Assembly (NCBI GenBank): GCA_028066245.1 | Contig: JALCBR010000006.1 | Span: 37,526-101,525, forward strand | Length of the DNA stretch: 64,000 nt | Direction: 5' to 3' | From: Pirellulales bacterium | GTDB taxonomy: Bacteria; Planctomycetota; Planctomycetia; Pirellulales; S012-138 | Shown here: one piece after another, positions 18,600 through 26,934 of the stretch | Position numbering within the stretch: the first letter of the stretch is position 1 | How the letters are laid out: each line of letters starts with the position of its first letter | Program-made: the position numbers and the translations under genes | The notes under the pieces: model-generated | What the model was told of the DNA's origin: nothing | Databases searched by the model: none | The model's input: the letters and a program-made list of their open reading frames with translations, nothing else

Positions 18600-19364
18600 T
18601 CAGTCACCGTTGGGGGACAGGCGTCGCTGCTCGCTCTGTAGTCCCCGTACGACGAATTCGAGCGCAGGGGCAAACATCTGGTTGTAGTAATCCCAACCGT
18701 GCCCTCCGGCGGACGTTTCCAAATCACACTCGTAGGGGACACCCATGCTGGAGAGTTTCATGGCGAGCTTGTCGCTGCTGTCCCACCAGCGGTCGTCCTC
18801 CGGATCACAGCAAAACCACAAATGCCGGGGCCAATTGAGTGGTTGAATCTGCAACAAAGCCGTTTCTTGCCGGGCGGCTTCGACCGATTCAAACATCGCA
18901 CCCAAGATCGGGTCGCCATCGGCCATCCAAGTGTGAAAATCCACGGCAGGGGCCAGTCCCGCCGCCACGGGAAAGTCCTGTGGAGATTTCAGCGCCAAGC
19001 GGATTGCTCCTTGACCACCCATACTGGTGCCAATCAGACCCACCAGCGGCGGTTTTTGGCCAAAGTTCAGCTTGATCCAGGGTAATACGTTCTTCCGCAA
19101 ATGCGCCTCAGGCGTCTGCTCAGCATCAAACGCCGGACAGACCACATCCAGCCACCAACTCGGCCCTGTCATAGGCGCAACGCACGCCAGACCGGTGCTG
19201 CGAAGCAACTCAGTCACTGGCCCATTCCCCCGCAGTCGTCCCAAGTGGACGCCGTGCAGATAAATCACGACATGTCCACTCGAGTGTGGCCGGTCCGGTT
19301 GAAACACATCAGTCTGGTGACCGCCGATCTCGATTGTTTCCCAACCTAGCTGCACTTCACCCAT
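18600..19364 (-). CDS. Alpha/beta-hydrolase (esterase-like)
   Basis: The protein has 254 residues from the ATG at 19364 (MGEVQLGW); the track's GTG start at 19397 adds 11 residues. Catalytic residues of a serine hydrolase can be seen: the nucleophile elbow GTSMGG, a likely Asp in CDPEDDRWW, and a His in AGGHGWDYY near the C-terminus. YLHGVH is the oxyanion region. There is no signal peptide, so it is probably cytoplasmic. It resembles the esterase D/prolyl-oligopeptidase-like group; the substrate is unknown. It is monocistronic with its own terminator. Confidence 0.85.
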   Translation of the reverse strand: MGEVQLGWETIEIGGHQTDVFQPDRPHSSGHVVIYLHGVHLGRLRGNGPVTELLRSTGLACVAPMTGPSWWLDVVCPAFDAEQTPEAHLRKNVLPWIKLNFGQKPPLVGLIGTSMGGQGAIRLALKSPQDFPVAAGLAPAVDFHTWMADGDPILGAMFESVEAARQETALLQIQPLNWPRHLWFCCDPEDDRWWDSSDKLAMKLSSMGVPYECDLETSAGGHGWDYYNQMFAPALEFVVRGLQSEQRRLSPNGD

Positions 19365-19768
19365 TGCGTTTCTTAATTGATAGACGAGGAATGTCACCGC
19401 GAAGCCTGCATTATCGAGCTGTTAGCAACACGATCAATGAGGCCTTAGGAAACTGGTAATCGCGGTGGGGCTGCCCATTGGCGCGATCTCAGGGCGGAGC
19501 CCCGGCCACACGTGACTTCAAAAGAGGCAATTTCCGCCTCCAACATCGCATGCGGCATTTTCCACCAGGGCCTTCATTTTTCTCACGTCATGTATTTTGT
19601 TTATTCACCCTTTTTTCGCTGAACTTACAAATAGGAGTTTCCCTGTATCAGGTAGTTGACAGCGTTCTGCAACTGGCCAAGATCACACTCTACCTGAACC
19701 GCAAAGTCGGTCCAGGACTTCTATTTTGCGTGAACGCATCACGCGAGATTTTCTCTTGCTCTTGTCAT

Positions 19769-19775
19769 GGAGGAG
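19769..19775 (+). promoter_or_regulatory. Ribosome binding site deciding the start at 19781
   Basis: GGAGGAG lies five bases before ATG 19781. It shows that the 220-codon ORF from 19478 starts too early. Confidence 0.75.
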
Positions 19776-19780
19776 TGCTC

Positions 19781-20140
19781 ATGAGAAATGCTCTGGTCGT
19801 TTGCTTGGCACTGTTTGCGTTCTTGGGAGCCGCCCCTGCTTTCGCAGAAGACGGCGGTGTGTCGCGCGCACAATTGACGTCACTTGGATTGGGGAACATC
19901 CAACCTGTTTCTGATGACGAGGGGCTGAAAGTTCGCGGCAGGGCATCGTTCGCGTCGACAGATGGAAACAGTGTGGCTTTTGTAAACATCTTCCCGTTCG
20001 TTGATTTTGCCGTCGGGGCAGATGTTGCTGCCAGTCCGGTGGGGCCATCGTTTGCGTCTCAAGCAAATTCTGCCACGTTTGCTCCTCTCCCCTTTGCATT
20101 TTCCAGCGCCAGTGGCGGCAGCTTCGCTTTTGCCTGGTAG
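19781..20140 (+). CDS. Small secreted protein, unknown function
   Basis: The protein has 119 residues from the supported start. A clear signal peptide ends PAFAE (about residue 23). A short motif region, LTSLGLGNIQPVSDDEG then KVRG, follows, and the rest is Ala/Ser/Phe/Gly-rich and ends in Trp. The motif block looks like a conserved leader of small planctomycete secreted proteins, from memory and not verified. The hydrophobic, low-charge C-terminal half could be surface-exposed or self-assembling. Function is unknown. A 13-bp hairpin follows. Confidence 0.7.
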   Translation: MRNALVVCLALFAFLGAAPAFAEDGGVSRAQLTSLGLGNIQPVSDDEGLKVRGRASFASTDGNSVAFVNIFPFVDFAVGADVAASPVGPSFASQANSATFAPLPFAFSSASGGSFAFAW

Positions 20141-20184
20141 CGTGTCGGCGCCAGTCGATTGGAGCCAGAGCAATAACACAAGAC

Positions 20185-20220
20185 AACGGCCATCGCGGAG
20201 TGCGCGATGGCCGTTGCGTT
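20185..20220 (+). terminator. Strong hairpin after the small secreted protein gene
   Basis: A perfect 13-bp stem (AACGGCCATCGCG / CGCGATGGCCGTT) with a 5-base loop is followed by GCGTTTCT. It probably terminates the plus-strand gene and could act in both directions, since the minus-strand PDZ gene ends at 20255. Confidence 0.7.
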
Positions 20221-20254
20221 TCTAGGGAAAGAAGATTGCGTCGCTTCATGTCAC

Positions 20255-20962
20255 TTAGCGAGCGCGGCGAAGCAAGTCAGCGCTAACCGTGAACCCTTGC
20301 ACTGCTTGGCCAGCGGATTGTTGCTGGGGGACAATTTGCTGCCCAAAAGTTTGCTGTCCTTGTTGCAACCGTCCTGGGAACTGCTGCACAGGAACCTGTT
20401 GACCTTGCTGCGGCAAGCCTTGGAATTGTTGACCAGGAATCTGTTGGCCGGGCTGCGGGATTCCCCGGAGTTGTTGACCCTGAAAACCCTGGATCGCCCC
20501 TGCCTGCTGGCCCTGGAACCCATGAACTGGTGCCGTGGCAACAACACCGCCATGACCAATCATCTGGGGATGTAAATTTGCTTTGACAAACGCGGCGCGG
20601 AGTTGTCCACAATGGCTGCGGCGGTAGACTCCCATCTTGAGGAAGCCGCGATCAAGGAAGACGGCTTTGTGTAGGCCTTTGAAGTAGTCGTCAGTGCAGC
20701 GGATCTTGATGCGGTTGATGGCGAAAATAACGTCACCGGGCTTCAGACCTAGTTGGCACGCGAACGCCCCAGGCTGCACAAAGGTCAATTGCATGCCGCG
20801 ATGGCACATTCGCCCCTTAAGGCCAAGACGAATTGGTTGAACCGCTGGGATTCGCGCGGTGTGACATCCGGAACCGCCAGCTTGCGTTTCAGCTACAGAA
20901 ACGCCGGCAAGCACGGTCAGTGCCAGCACGCCGGCGGTCAGCTTGGAATGAATGGAAGACAT
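20255..20962 (-). CDS. Secreted PDZ-domain protein with Gln-rich repeat tail
   Basis: The protein has 235 residues from ATG 20962, which has AAGGA seven bases upstream; the track start at 21019 is 19 codons earlier. A signal peptide (MSSIHSKLTAGVLAL...) is followed by a PDZ-like domain at about 45-110, with GAFACQLGLKPGDVIFAINR as its core. The C-terminal 100 residues are Gln/Gly/Pro-rich with repeated QGQQ, QQGQQ and PGQQ units. PDZ domains bind peptide C-termini; with no protease domain, this may be an envelope scaffold or adaptor. The partner is unknown. Confidence 0.75.
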   Translation of the reverse strand: MSSIHSKLTAGVLALTVLAGVSVAETQAGGSGCHTARIPAVQPIRLGLKGRMCHRGMQLTFVQPGAFACQLGLKPGDVIFAINRIKIRCTDDYFKGLHKAVFLDRGFLKMGVYRRSHCGQLRAAFVKANLHPQMIGHGGVVATAPVHGFQGQQAGAIQGFQGQQLRGIPQPGQQIPGQQFQGLPQQGQQVPVQQFPGRLQQGQQTFGQQIVPQQQSAGQAVQGFTVSADLLRRAR

Positions 20963-21420
20963 CGGTATTTCCTTGTGGCTAGGTTGTGTGTTGAATTGTT
21001 CCCTCACTGATTGTTCCAAGCGGGGGATGCCACACGGCGTTACCGGAATTCTGGAATCTTTGCGGTCGATCTGACTGTTGAGTCGCCCCCGTGGGCGTTT
21101 CTATCCTGAGCCACGCGTGAGAGCGAATCTTGCACGGCCCGCAAGTTGCGGCAGGTTTGTACCATGGTTTGGAGTCCCATCCTTGGGATTCACGCCGACA
21201 GCCGATAGATCAACAGCCTGCCAACTCGGCGAAGAAGAGTGTCGCAAAGCCTGTTTGGTCGAGAGCAGCGAAGCGCCGCGGCTTCAAACGGCGGAACTGA
21301 GACATGGTGACGACAACCGCGACATCGGCAAACATGCATCGCCTGGGAAGCTTCTCAGGCTCAGCCAGAGCGAACTCTGTCGCTCATTGTTGAGAGCTTG
21401 TAGCCGCGGTGTCACCGTTG
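20963..21420. other. Spacer upstream of the PDZ gene
   Basis: No gene or strong structure is seen. The plus ORF 21078-21509 lacks a recognisable product and runs into the antisense of the permease gene. Confidence 0.45.
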
Positions 21421-22749
21421 CTACTCATGGCGCAGTGCGTCGACTGGATCCATGCTGGCGGCGCGACGGGCAGGGTATAAGCCAAAGACAACACCAATGG
21501 CCACGCTGATTCCAAACGCCAGCGGGATGGACCAAGGAATAATGATTGGCTCGACATCGCGCATCACTTCCGGCAGCGTACTGATGGCGTTGGGGAAGAA
21601 TCGCTCCAAACCAGCACGCGCAAGTGAGACGACCGGTCCGCAGAGAAAACCGCCGATGACTCCGGTCGCTCCGCCGGCGACCGAAAGAACAATGGTTTCC
21701 ACAAGGAATTGCCGAGTGATATCTCGCTGTTTCGCTCCCAACGCTCGGCGGATTCCGATCTCTCGGGTTCGCTCGGTGACGGTCGCCAGCATGATGTTCA
21801 TGATGCCAATCCCGCCCACCAGCAAAGAGATGGCCGCGATCAAGCCCATAAAGACCATGAACATGATCCGCGTTGTTCTAGCTTGTTCCAACAGTTCCAA
21901 CGGCACGACGACGGCGTAGTCTTCCATCTTTGTGTGGCGGCGTGCCAGCGTTTCTTCGATCAAGGCGGCCGTGCGCATGACGTTGTCAACATCGTCAACC
22001 CGCAGCGTGAGTTGACTCAGCTCCACGATTTCCGTGTTGAGATTGCCCGCGCCGCGCTGAGCGACGAAGTCACCAACATACTGCCACAAAGACTCGATCG
22101 GGATGTAGATATCGAGATTGAAGTCTTGCGCGGCCAGTGAACCGCCAATGCCCCCGGAGGCGGCCCGAGGTTGCATGACGCCGATCACGCGGAAGCGGAG
22201 TTCCTCAACCTTGACGGTCTCGCCCAGCGGGTCCATGTAGCCAAAGAGCCGTTGAGCTGTGGTCGCGGCGAGGACGCAGACGTTATCTTGGTTGCCATTG
22301 TGGTAGTCGGAGATGAATTCACCCTTGTCGACCTTCAATTGGTTAATCTCAGCGAACTCAGGATCGCAACCGACCAGGCGACCTTCAAAACTCCGCGTTG
22401 AATAGCTGAAGCGTTGGCGGACTTCCCGGATACGCACTGTGCGTTCGAGCGTGGGGACCGACTTCTTGATCGTGGAAAAATCTTCGCGCGTTAATCCGTA
22501 GGGAAGCGGACCTTCAATGCCTTGGGTGGCGTCATTGGAGGGGCGCACTGTCCGCACAATGACGTTATCCGCGCCAAGGCTGGCGATTTGCTCCTGGGCT
22601 TTGACGCTGATTCCTTCCCCAATGGCCAACAGCCAGATCACGCTGGAGACGCCCACCAGGATCCCCAAGACCGTCAACAGCGATCTCATGGGATGGAGCA
22701 TCACGCTCTTAGTCCCAAGCTTCCAGGTTCTCAACCAGGCAAAGGTCAT
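21421..22749 (-). CDS. MacB/FtsX-type ABC transporter permease
   Basis: The protein has 442 residues. One membrane helix lies near the N-terminus (RSLLTVLGILVGVSSVIWL), followed by a large periplasmic MacB-type domain (about 50-270) and three C-terminal helices beginning FMVFMGLIAAISLLVGGIG. The motif ATVTERTREIGIRRALGAK is typical of this group. Here the ATPase is a separate gene 39 bp upstream and a HlyD-type adaptor lies further upstream, so the three form an envelope efflux or lipid/lipoprotein-handling system. The substrate is unknown. Confidence 0.92.
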   Translation of the reverse strand: MTFAWLRTWKLGTKSVMLHPMRSLLTVLGILVGVSSVIWLLAIGEGISVKAQEQIASLGADNVIVRTVRPSNDATQGIEGPLPYGLTREDFSTIKKSVPTLERTVRIREVRQRFSYSTRSFEGRLVGCDPEFAEINQLKVDKGEFISDYHNGNQDNVCVLAATTAQRLFGYMDPLGETVKVEELRFRVIGVMQPRAASGGIGGSLAAQDFNLDIYIPIESLWQYVGDFVAQRGAGNLNTEIVELSQLTLRVDDVDNVMRTAALIEETLARRHTKMEDYAVVVPLELLEQARTTRIMFMVFMGLIAAISLLVGGIGIMNIMLATVTERTREIGIRRALGAKQRDITRQFLVETIVLSVAGGATGVIGGFLCGPVVSLARAGLERFFPNAISTLPEVMRDVEPIIIPWSIPLAFGISVAIGVVFGLYPARRAASMDPVDALRHE

Positions 22750-22788
22750 GAATACAGAATCAACAGGAGTGGTTGTGCGAAGATACGG

Positions 22789-23739
22789 TCAAAGCGGGCG
22801 AATCCGTTTGTCGACTTGAATTTGCCCGTCCTTGAGCCGAATGATTCGCTTCGACTGCTCGGCAACGTCGTCTTCGTGAGTGACCATAATGATGGTCTTG
22901 CCTTGATTGTTGAGTTTCTGGAGAAGATCCAGGATCGTTTTGGTGGTGACAGAATCGAGGTTCCCCGTGGGTTCGTCCGCCAACATGAAGTAAGGATCGT
23001 TGATCAAGCTGCGCGCGATGGCCGCTCTCTGCTGCTGTCCACCGGACAATTGCATAGGCCGGTGATCCAGCCGACTTTCCAGCCCCACCATGCCGGCCAG
23101 ATCAAGTGCCCGTTTGTGGTCGGTGGCGGTTATGTTTCCGCGGTAGTACAGTGGCACTTCAATGTTTTCGACAACAGTCAGTTGCTGGATCAGATTGTAC
23201 GACTGAAAAACGAACCCAATTCTCGACGCGCGAATTTCCGAGAGCTGGTCATCGCTCATTTGTGCGATGTCATCCGCGCCCAAAAAGAAGTTGCCTGATG
23301 TTGGCCGATCAAGACAGCCCAACAGATTGAGCAGCGTTGACTTGCCAGATCCGGATGGACCCATGATGGCGATGTAGTCTCCCACCGGCACATCAAAGGA
23401 GACCCCTCGCAACGCTTTGACGGTTTCTCCGCCGAGCTGATAGTGCTTTTGCAGGTTGACGACTCGAACCGCGTAGCCTTTTGGGCCGGGCTGCGACACG
23501 GAGGCGAGTGCGGTATCAGGCGCAGTGGCCATCAGCACCGGCTCATTTGGGGATGCTTCACTTGCCGAGCTGGAGGTCCGTTGCGCATGATCGTGGTCTC
23601 CATCGGAAGCGCGTGGCTCGCCACTGCCATCTTCCGCACTAAGGGCAGGCCTCTGATCATCGTCCTCAATGAGACCAGAAGTCTCTTCCCCCCACTCTTC
23701 CTGATGGTCTCTCTGCGGGTTGTCCAGGTTCTCACTCAC
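22789..23739 (-). CDS. MacB/LolD-type ABC transporter ATPase
   Basis: The protein has 316 residues. An acidic, disordered N-terminal extension of about 85 residues precedes the ATPase. Walker A is GPSGSGKST, the Q-loop is FVFQSYNL, the signature is LSGGQQQRAAIA and Walker B is YFMLADEPTGN, with the switch His in VTHE. It powers the permease encoded immediately downstream. The extension is unusual for this family and could mediate regulation. It is 195 bp downstream of the adaptor gene, and that gap holds a palindrome related to the window's inverted-repeat element. Confidence 0.94.
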   Translation of the reverse strand: MSENLDNPQRDHQEEWGEETSGLIEDDDQRPALSAEDGSGEPRASDGDHDHAQRTSSSASEASPNEPVLMATAPDTALASVSQPGPKGYAVRVVNLQKHYQLGGETVKALRGVSFDVPVGDYIAIMGPSGSGKSTLLNLLGCLDRPTSGNFFLGADDIAQMSDDQLSEIRASRIGFVFQSYNLIQQLTVVENIEVPLYYRGNITATDHKRALDLAGMVGLESRLDHRPMQLSGGQQQRAAIARSLINDPYFMLADEPTGNLDSVTTKTILDLLQKLNNQGKTIIMVTHEDDVAEQSKRIIRLKDGQIQVDKRIRPL

Positions 23740-23881
23740 AGTTGATCCCGCGTGGCGACAATTCTAAAAGTGAAGAGCTCAAGGAAGCCAAACCTTGCTG
23801 ATTCCGCCACGAAGCGGCAATAGGAATGGCCGGCCCCTGGCATGAACGGGGTCACGGATATTAACATTCCGCAAGGCAAGG

Positions 23882-23915
23882 GGGCGTTGACCAAAGTCAA
23901 TTCGCCCCGTGCAAA
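23882..23915. repeat. Intergenic palindrome related to the inverted-repeat element
   Basis: GGGGCGTTGACCAAAGTCAATTCGCCCC (positions about 23882-23909) forms a hairpin with stems GGGGCG/CGCCCC and TTGAC/GTCAA. Its reverse complement resembles one arm of the 235-bp element (GGGCGAA-TTGAC-GGTCAA), continuing into GCACG. Only one end is present, so it may be a relic or an independent REP-like unit. Confidence 0.5.
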
Positions 23916-23934
23916 GCCAACACGCGGGCTTGGC

Positions 23935-25560
23935 CTAATGGGCGGCACTGTTGCCAGACGACTCATCCTGTGCCGAGCCCGAGGCGGCGTTGCGTCTTTC
24001 CCCACTGTCAGCAACAACTTGCTCACCAGGTTGAGCCACGGCTTCGGCAGATTGATCTTCGCCACTTGCCAAGGTTTCGGCCTCAATAACGGGAGGAAGC
24101 TCTTCCTGAGCGATGGCCTCTCTTTGGTTTTGGGCGACGACCTCGCCTTCTTTCAACCCGGATGAAATCACAACGCTTAAATCATTACTCGTGGTGATTT
24201 CGATTTCACGTAGATCAAAGCCACCGCTATCATTCTGCACCGCGCAGAAATGTTTCGTGCCATGCTGAAGTACCGACAGCATGGGGATTTGTAGAACGTC
24301 ATCAAGTTGCTTGACTTTGATGGCGACTTCGGCGGAAAGCCCTGGCCGCAGATCAAGCGGTGCGTTCCTGATATCGACATAGACGTAATACTCTCGCACA
24401 TTGGATGCTGACCAATGTTGCGGAACAGGGTAGGTATCAACGCGCGTCACTTCACCAAAGAGGACTTCACCCCACCGCGCATCAATGTCAATTTTGACCG
24501 GCATGCCGGATTCGATGTACCCGATCCGGGATTCATTGACCTTGGCACGCACTTGCATTTGGGTTTTGTCTGGCAGCCAAAACAAAGGCTGATTTTCCCA
24601 TACGGTTCCCAGCTCTTCGATCACCTTGTCCGACTTGCCACGACGATCTTGCTCATTGGCGTAAACAAGCTCTCCGGGAGCAGGTGCATAAATTTTGCAC
24701 TTTTCGATTTGCTCTTCCAGGGATTCCAACTTCTTGAGTTCCAGGTCATAACTCTCCTTATCCGCCAACATTTTGGCTTCGGCGGAGCGGATTTCACTCT
24801 TCAGCGTCATGACCATTTTGGTCTGGGTGTAATTCTCCAGCACGGAGAGTTTGGTTTTGGCCGTATCGAGTTCTTTCTGCGTTTTATCAACTGCAAAACG
24901 GTCCGCTTGCAGTTGCACCTCTGTGACGTAGCCAAGGGCATTGAGCTTCTTGCTGTACTTGTGGTATTCCTCAGCGCGCTTGAGGTTCTCTTCTGCAACG
25001 AAGATTTCGCTCTCGATCAGTTCGCGCTCTTGGCGGAAAGTGCCGTCCTGGTATTCCTCAAGAGCAATCTTGGCGGTCTCGAAAATATTCTGTGACTGGA
25101 TGTACGTTGCATGCGCAGTGTTCACTTCGATCTGCTGTTCGCTGAGATCGTTTTCCTGTTCTGACGAATCGAGAACTGCGATGAGGTCGCCTTTTTCCAC
25201 GTACTCCCCTTCACCAAAGGGGAGTTGGACGATGGTGACACCATCTCGTCCGGTCTCAACTTCACACTTGATTTCCAGACGGTTGGCGCTCTGCAAAGTT
25301 CCGTTGGCCGAAATCTCTTGCACAAACCTTGAGCGGACGACTTCCTTCACCATCAAATCGTTGTTGGCGACGTCCTCTCGATCAAAGTAAATCCAGGCCG
25401 CCAAGCTGCCGCCACCAATGGCTACCATCGCAAGAATGATTGGCAGCAAATTCACTCCGCGTCGTTGTTGCCCGACCGAACGACCTCGGCTGCGGGAGAC
25501 CCCGTGCCGAGACCCCGGCGCGCATTTGGCAATTGCTGGCTGATCACCTTCAATTCGCAT
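23935..25560 (-). CDS. HlyD/MacA-type periplasmic adaptor protein
   Basis: The protein has 541 residues, long for the family. One N-terminal membrane anchor (LLPIILAMVAIGGGSLAAW, about 37-60) is followed by a lipoyl-like half-motif, a long coiled-coil hairpin (about 140-290), a beta-barrel domain (KVNESRIGYIESGMPVKI) and a C-terminal membrane-proximal domain. The last 60 residues are Glu/Ala/Ser-rich and look disordered. Adaptors of this type link an inner-membrane transporter to an outer-membrane channel. It is first in the three-gene cluster with the ATPase and permease; no outer-membrane channel gene is adjacent. Confidence 0.92.
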   Translation of the reverse strand: MRIEGDQPAIAKCAPGSRHGVSRSRGRSVGQQRRGVNLLPIILAMVAIGGGSLAAWIYFDREDVANNDLMVKEVVRSRFVQEISANGTLQSANRLEIKCEVETGRDGVTIVQLPFGEGEYVEKGDLIAVLDSSEQENDLSEQQIEVNTAHATYIQSQNIFETAKIALEEYQDGTFRQERELIESEIFVAEENLKRAEEYHKYSKKLNALGYVTEVQLQADRFAVDKTQKELDTAKTKLSVLENYTQTKMVMTLKSEIRSAEAKMLADKESYDLELKKLESLEEQIEKCKIYAPAPGELVYANEQDRRGKSDKVIEELGTVWENQPLFWLPDKTQMQVRAKVNESRIGYIESGMPVKIDIDARWGEVLFGEVTRVDTYPVPQHWSASNVREYYVYVDIRNAPLDLRPGLSAEVAIKVKQLDDVLQIPMLSVLQHGTKHFCAVQNDSGGFDLREIEITTSNDLSVVISSGLKEGEVVAQNQREAIAQEELPPVIEAETLASGEDQSAEAVAQPGEQVVADSGERRNAASGSAQDESSGNSAAH

Positions 25561-26198
25561 TTCTATTCCCGTCTCTGATTATGTGGGGTGCCTGGGTAGG
25601 AGGGAGAGGCACAGGGGAGGGATGGCCATTGCGGTTTTACCTGGGTCGGCCATTTTCGCGTTCGGCTGTCTAGCGCCGCCGTGCTCAAAGAATCCGCGCG
25701 CGAAAAACCCACGAAGAGTTTACCCGATCAAAGGCGTCATGTCACCTAAGTTATTGGATTATCACGAGATAAGATGGCTGTCTGTATCGGCTGGAGAACG
25801 ACGAGTTATCATTCTCTTTTTGCGGGGCACACAGCTTTCCCAACCGTTTGCGATTCGACGGTGCCACTCCGTAGGACTCATCAAAGTTCACGTTTCGTGA
25901 GATTCATCAAAAGCACTATCATGCGAGGTTCCGTCTTTTCTTCCCGCACAGAGCTCGTGGCATCCGCATATCAGCGAATTCCGCTGAAGAGGACCTAGGC
26001 GGGGAATCCCGCAAAGCTCGACCAAGTTGCCAAACTGGCATCCGAATATCCCGCTGCCATGCCCACTTATGAGCCTGACCTCACACTTATTAATGGTCAA
26101 GAATAACATGGCCTAAGCCGGGTCACTTGCAAATGGGTCTCAGCGGGCGAAAATGGGCGTGTCATGGTGATGGCGATCTGAAGAAATGAGATGGCCAT
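25561..26198. other. Spacer between adaptor gene and tRNA-Gly
   Basis: The region is 638 bases long. No gene, repeat or clear hairpin is supported; short ORFs on both strands show no domain. It should contain the promoter of the adaptor operon and of the tRNA. Confidence 0.45.
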
Positions 26199-26270
26199 GC
26201 GGGCGTAGCTCAGTGGCAGAGCCTCGGCTTCCCAAGCCGATTGTCGGGGGTTCGAATCCCCTCGCCCGCT
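26199..26270 (+). tRNA. tRNA-Gly (anticodon CCC)
   Basis: 72 nt. The acceptor stem is GCGGGCG/CGCCCGC, the D-arm GCTC...GAGC, the anticodon stem TCGGC/GCCGA with loop TTCCCAA (anticodon CCC, reading GGG), and the T-arm GGGGGTTCGAATCCCC. CCA is not encoded. A decayed tyrosine integrase begins 128 bp downstream in the same direction, the arrangement left by integration into a tRNA 3' end. Confidence 0.97.
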
Positions 26271-26337
26271 CTGTTGTAAGTATAGCCGAGGCAAAGGATT
26301 GCCTCCCGGGACGCGAAGCGTCGCCGCGTGGCTCCCA

Positions 26338-26370
26338 GGCTTAAAGGGGTAAATCCATACCCCTTTAAGG
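26338..26370. terminator. Hairpin between tRNA and integrase relic
   Basis: CTTAAAGGGGT pairs perfectly with ACCCCTTTAAG around the loop AAATCCAT. It could terminate the tRNA transcript, although no T-run follows. Confidence 0.5.
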
Positions 26371-26398
26371 CCCTACCCTCACTTGGGAGAGCCCGCGC

Positions 26399-26910
26399 AT
26401 GCGCTGTCGCATTCCGAAGATCCGCTTGCACAAAGCGAGCGGCAACGCCTTCATGCAGTGGAAAGGCCGCCGCATCTATCTTGGCCGATTCGGCACGTCA
26501 ACGGCCGAGGCCAAGTATCACGAGGTTCTGGCCGCCTGCTTAGCTGGGGACGCCACAAGGGCGAAGCCCACAGCCCAGAAGGCATCAAAACCAGCCGCGG
26601 CGTCGGTCGCGGAGCTAATCTTGGCTTTCTTATCCTACGCGGAGCCGCGTTAACGGAGATGGCCTTAGCGAAATTGACACGCTCCGCCGGCCGGCCGGCT
26701 AAATGAGTACCACGGCCGTAAACCGGTAGCCGAATTCGACGTATTCGCGCTCTGCAGGGCCAGTTGATTGATCGCGATCTGAGAAGAGCGACGATCAACA
26801 AATTGACAAGCCGCGTCCGCCGTATCTTCTACTGGGGCAGTCGTCGTCTCGTCCCGGCGGATGTTACCGCAGCTCTACGCAACTTCGAACCGTTGGGAAG
26901 CGGGCCGTAG
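26399..26910 (+). pseudogene. Decayed tyrosine-recombinase integrase, N-terminal part only
   Basis: The first frame (26399-26653, 84 codons) reads PKIRLHKASGNAF, QWKGRRIYLGRFGT and AEAKYHEVLAACLAG, the N-terminal pattern of planctomycete phage-type integrases. After a TAA and more stops, the same frame resumes with YHGRKPVAEFDVFAL at 26705. A frameshift near 26755 then leads to IDRDLRRATINKLTSRVRRI and VPADVTAALRNFEPLG, ending at TAG 26908. This is the core-binding domain; the catalytic domain (R-H-R-Y) is absent. At least three stops and one frameshift mark it as dead. Its place beside tRNA-Gly suggests a former island. Confidence 0.8.
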
Positions 26911-26934
26911 CCGGGCCCGATTACAATTGACCGC

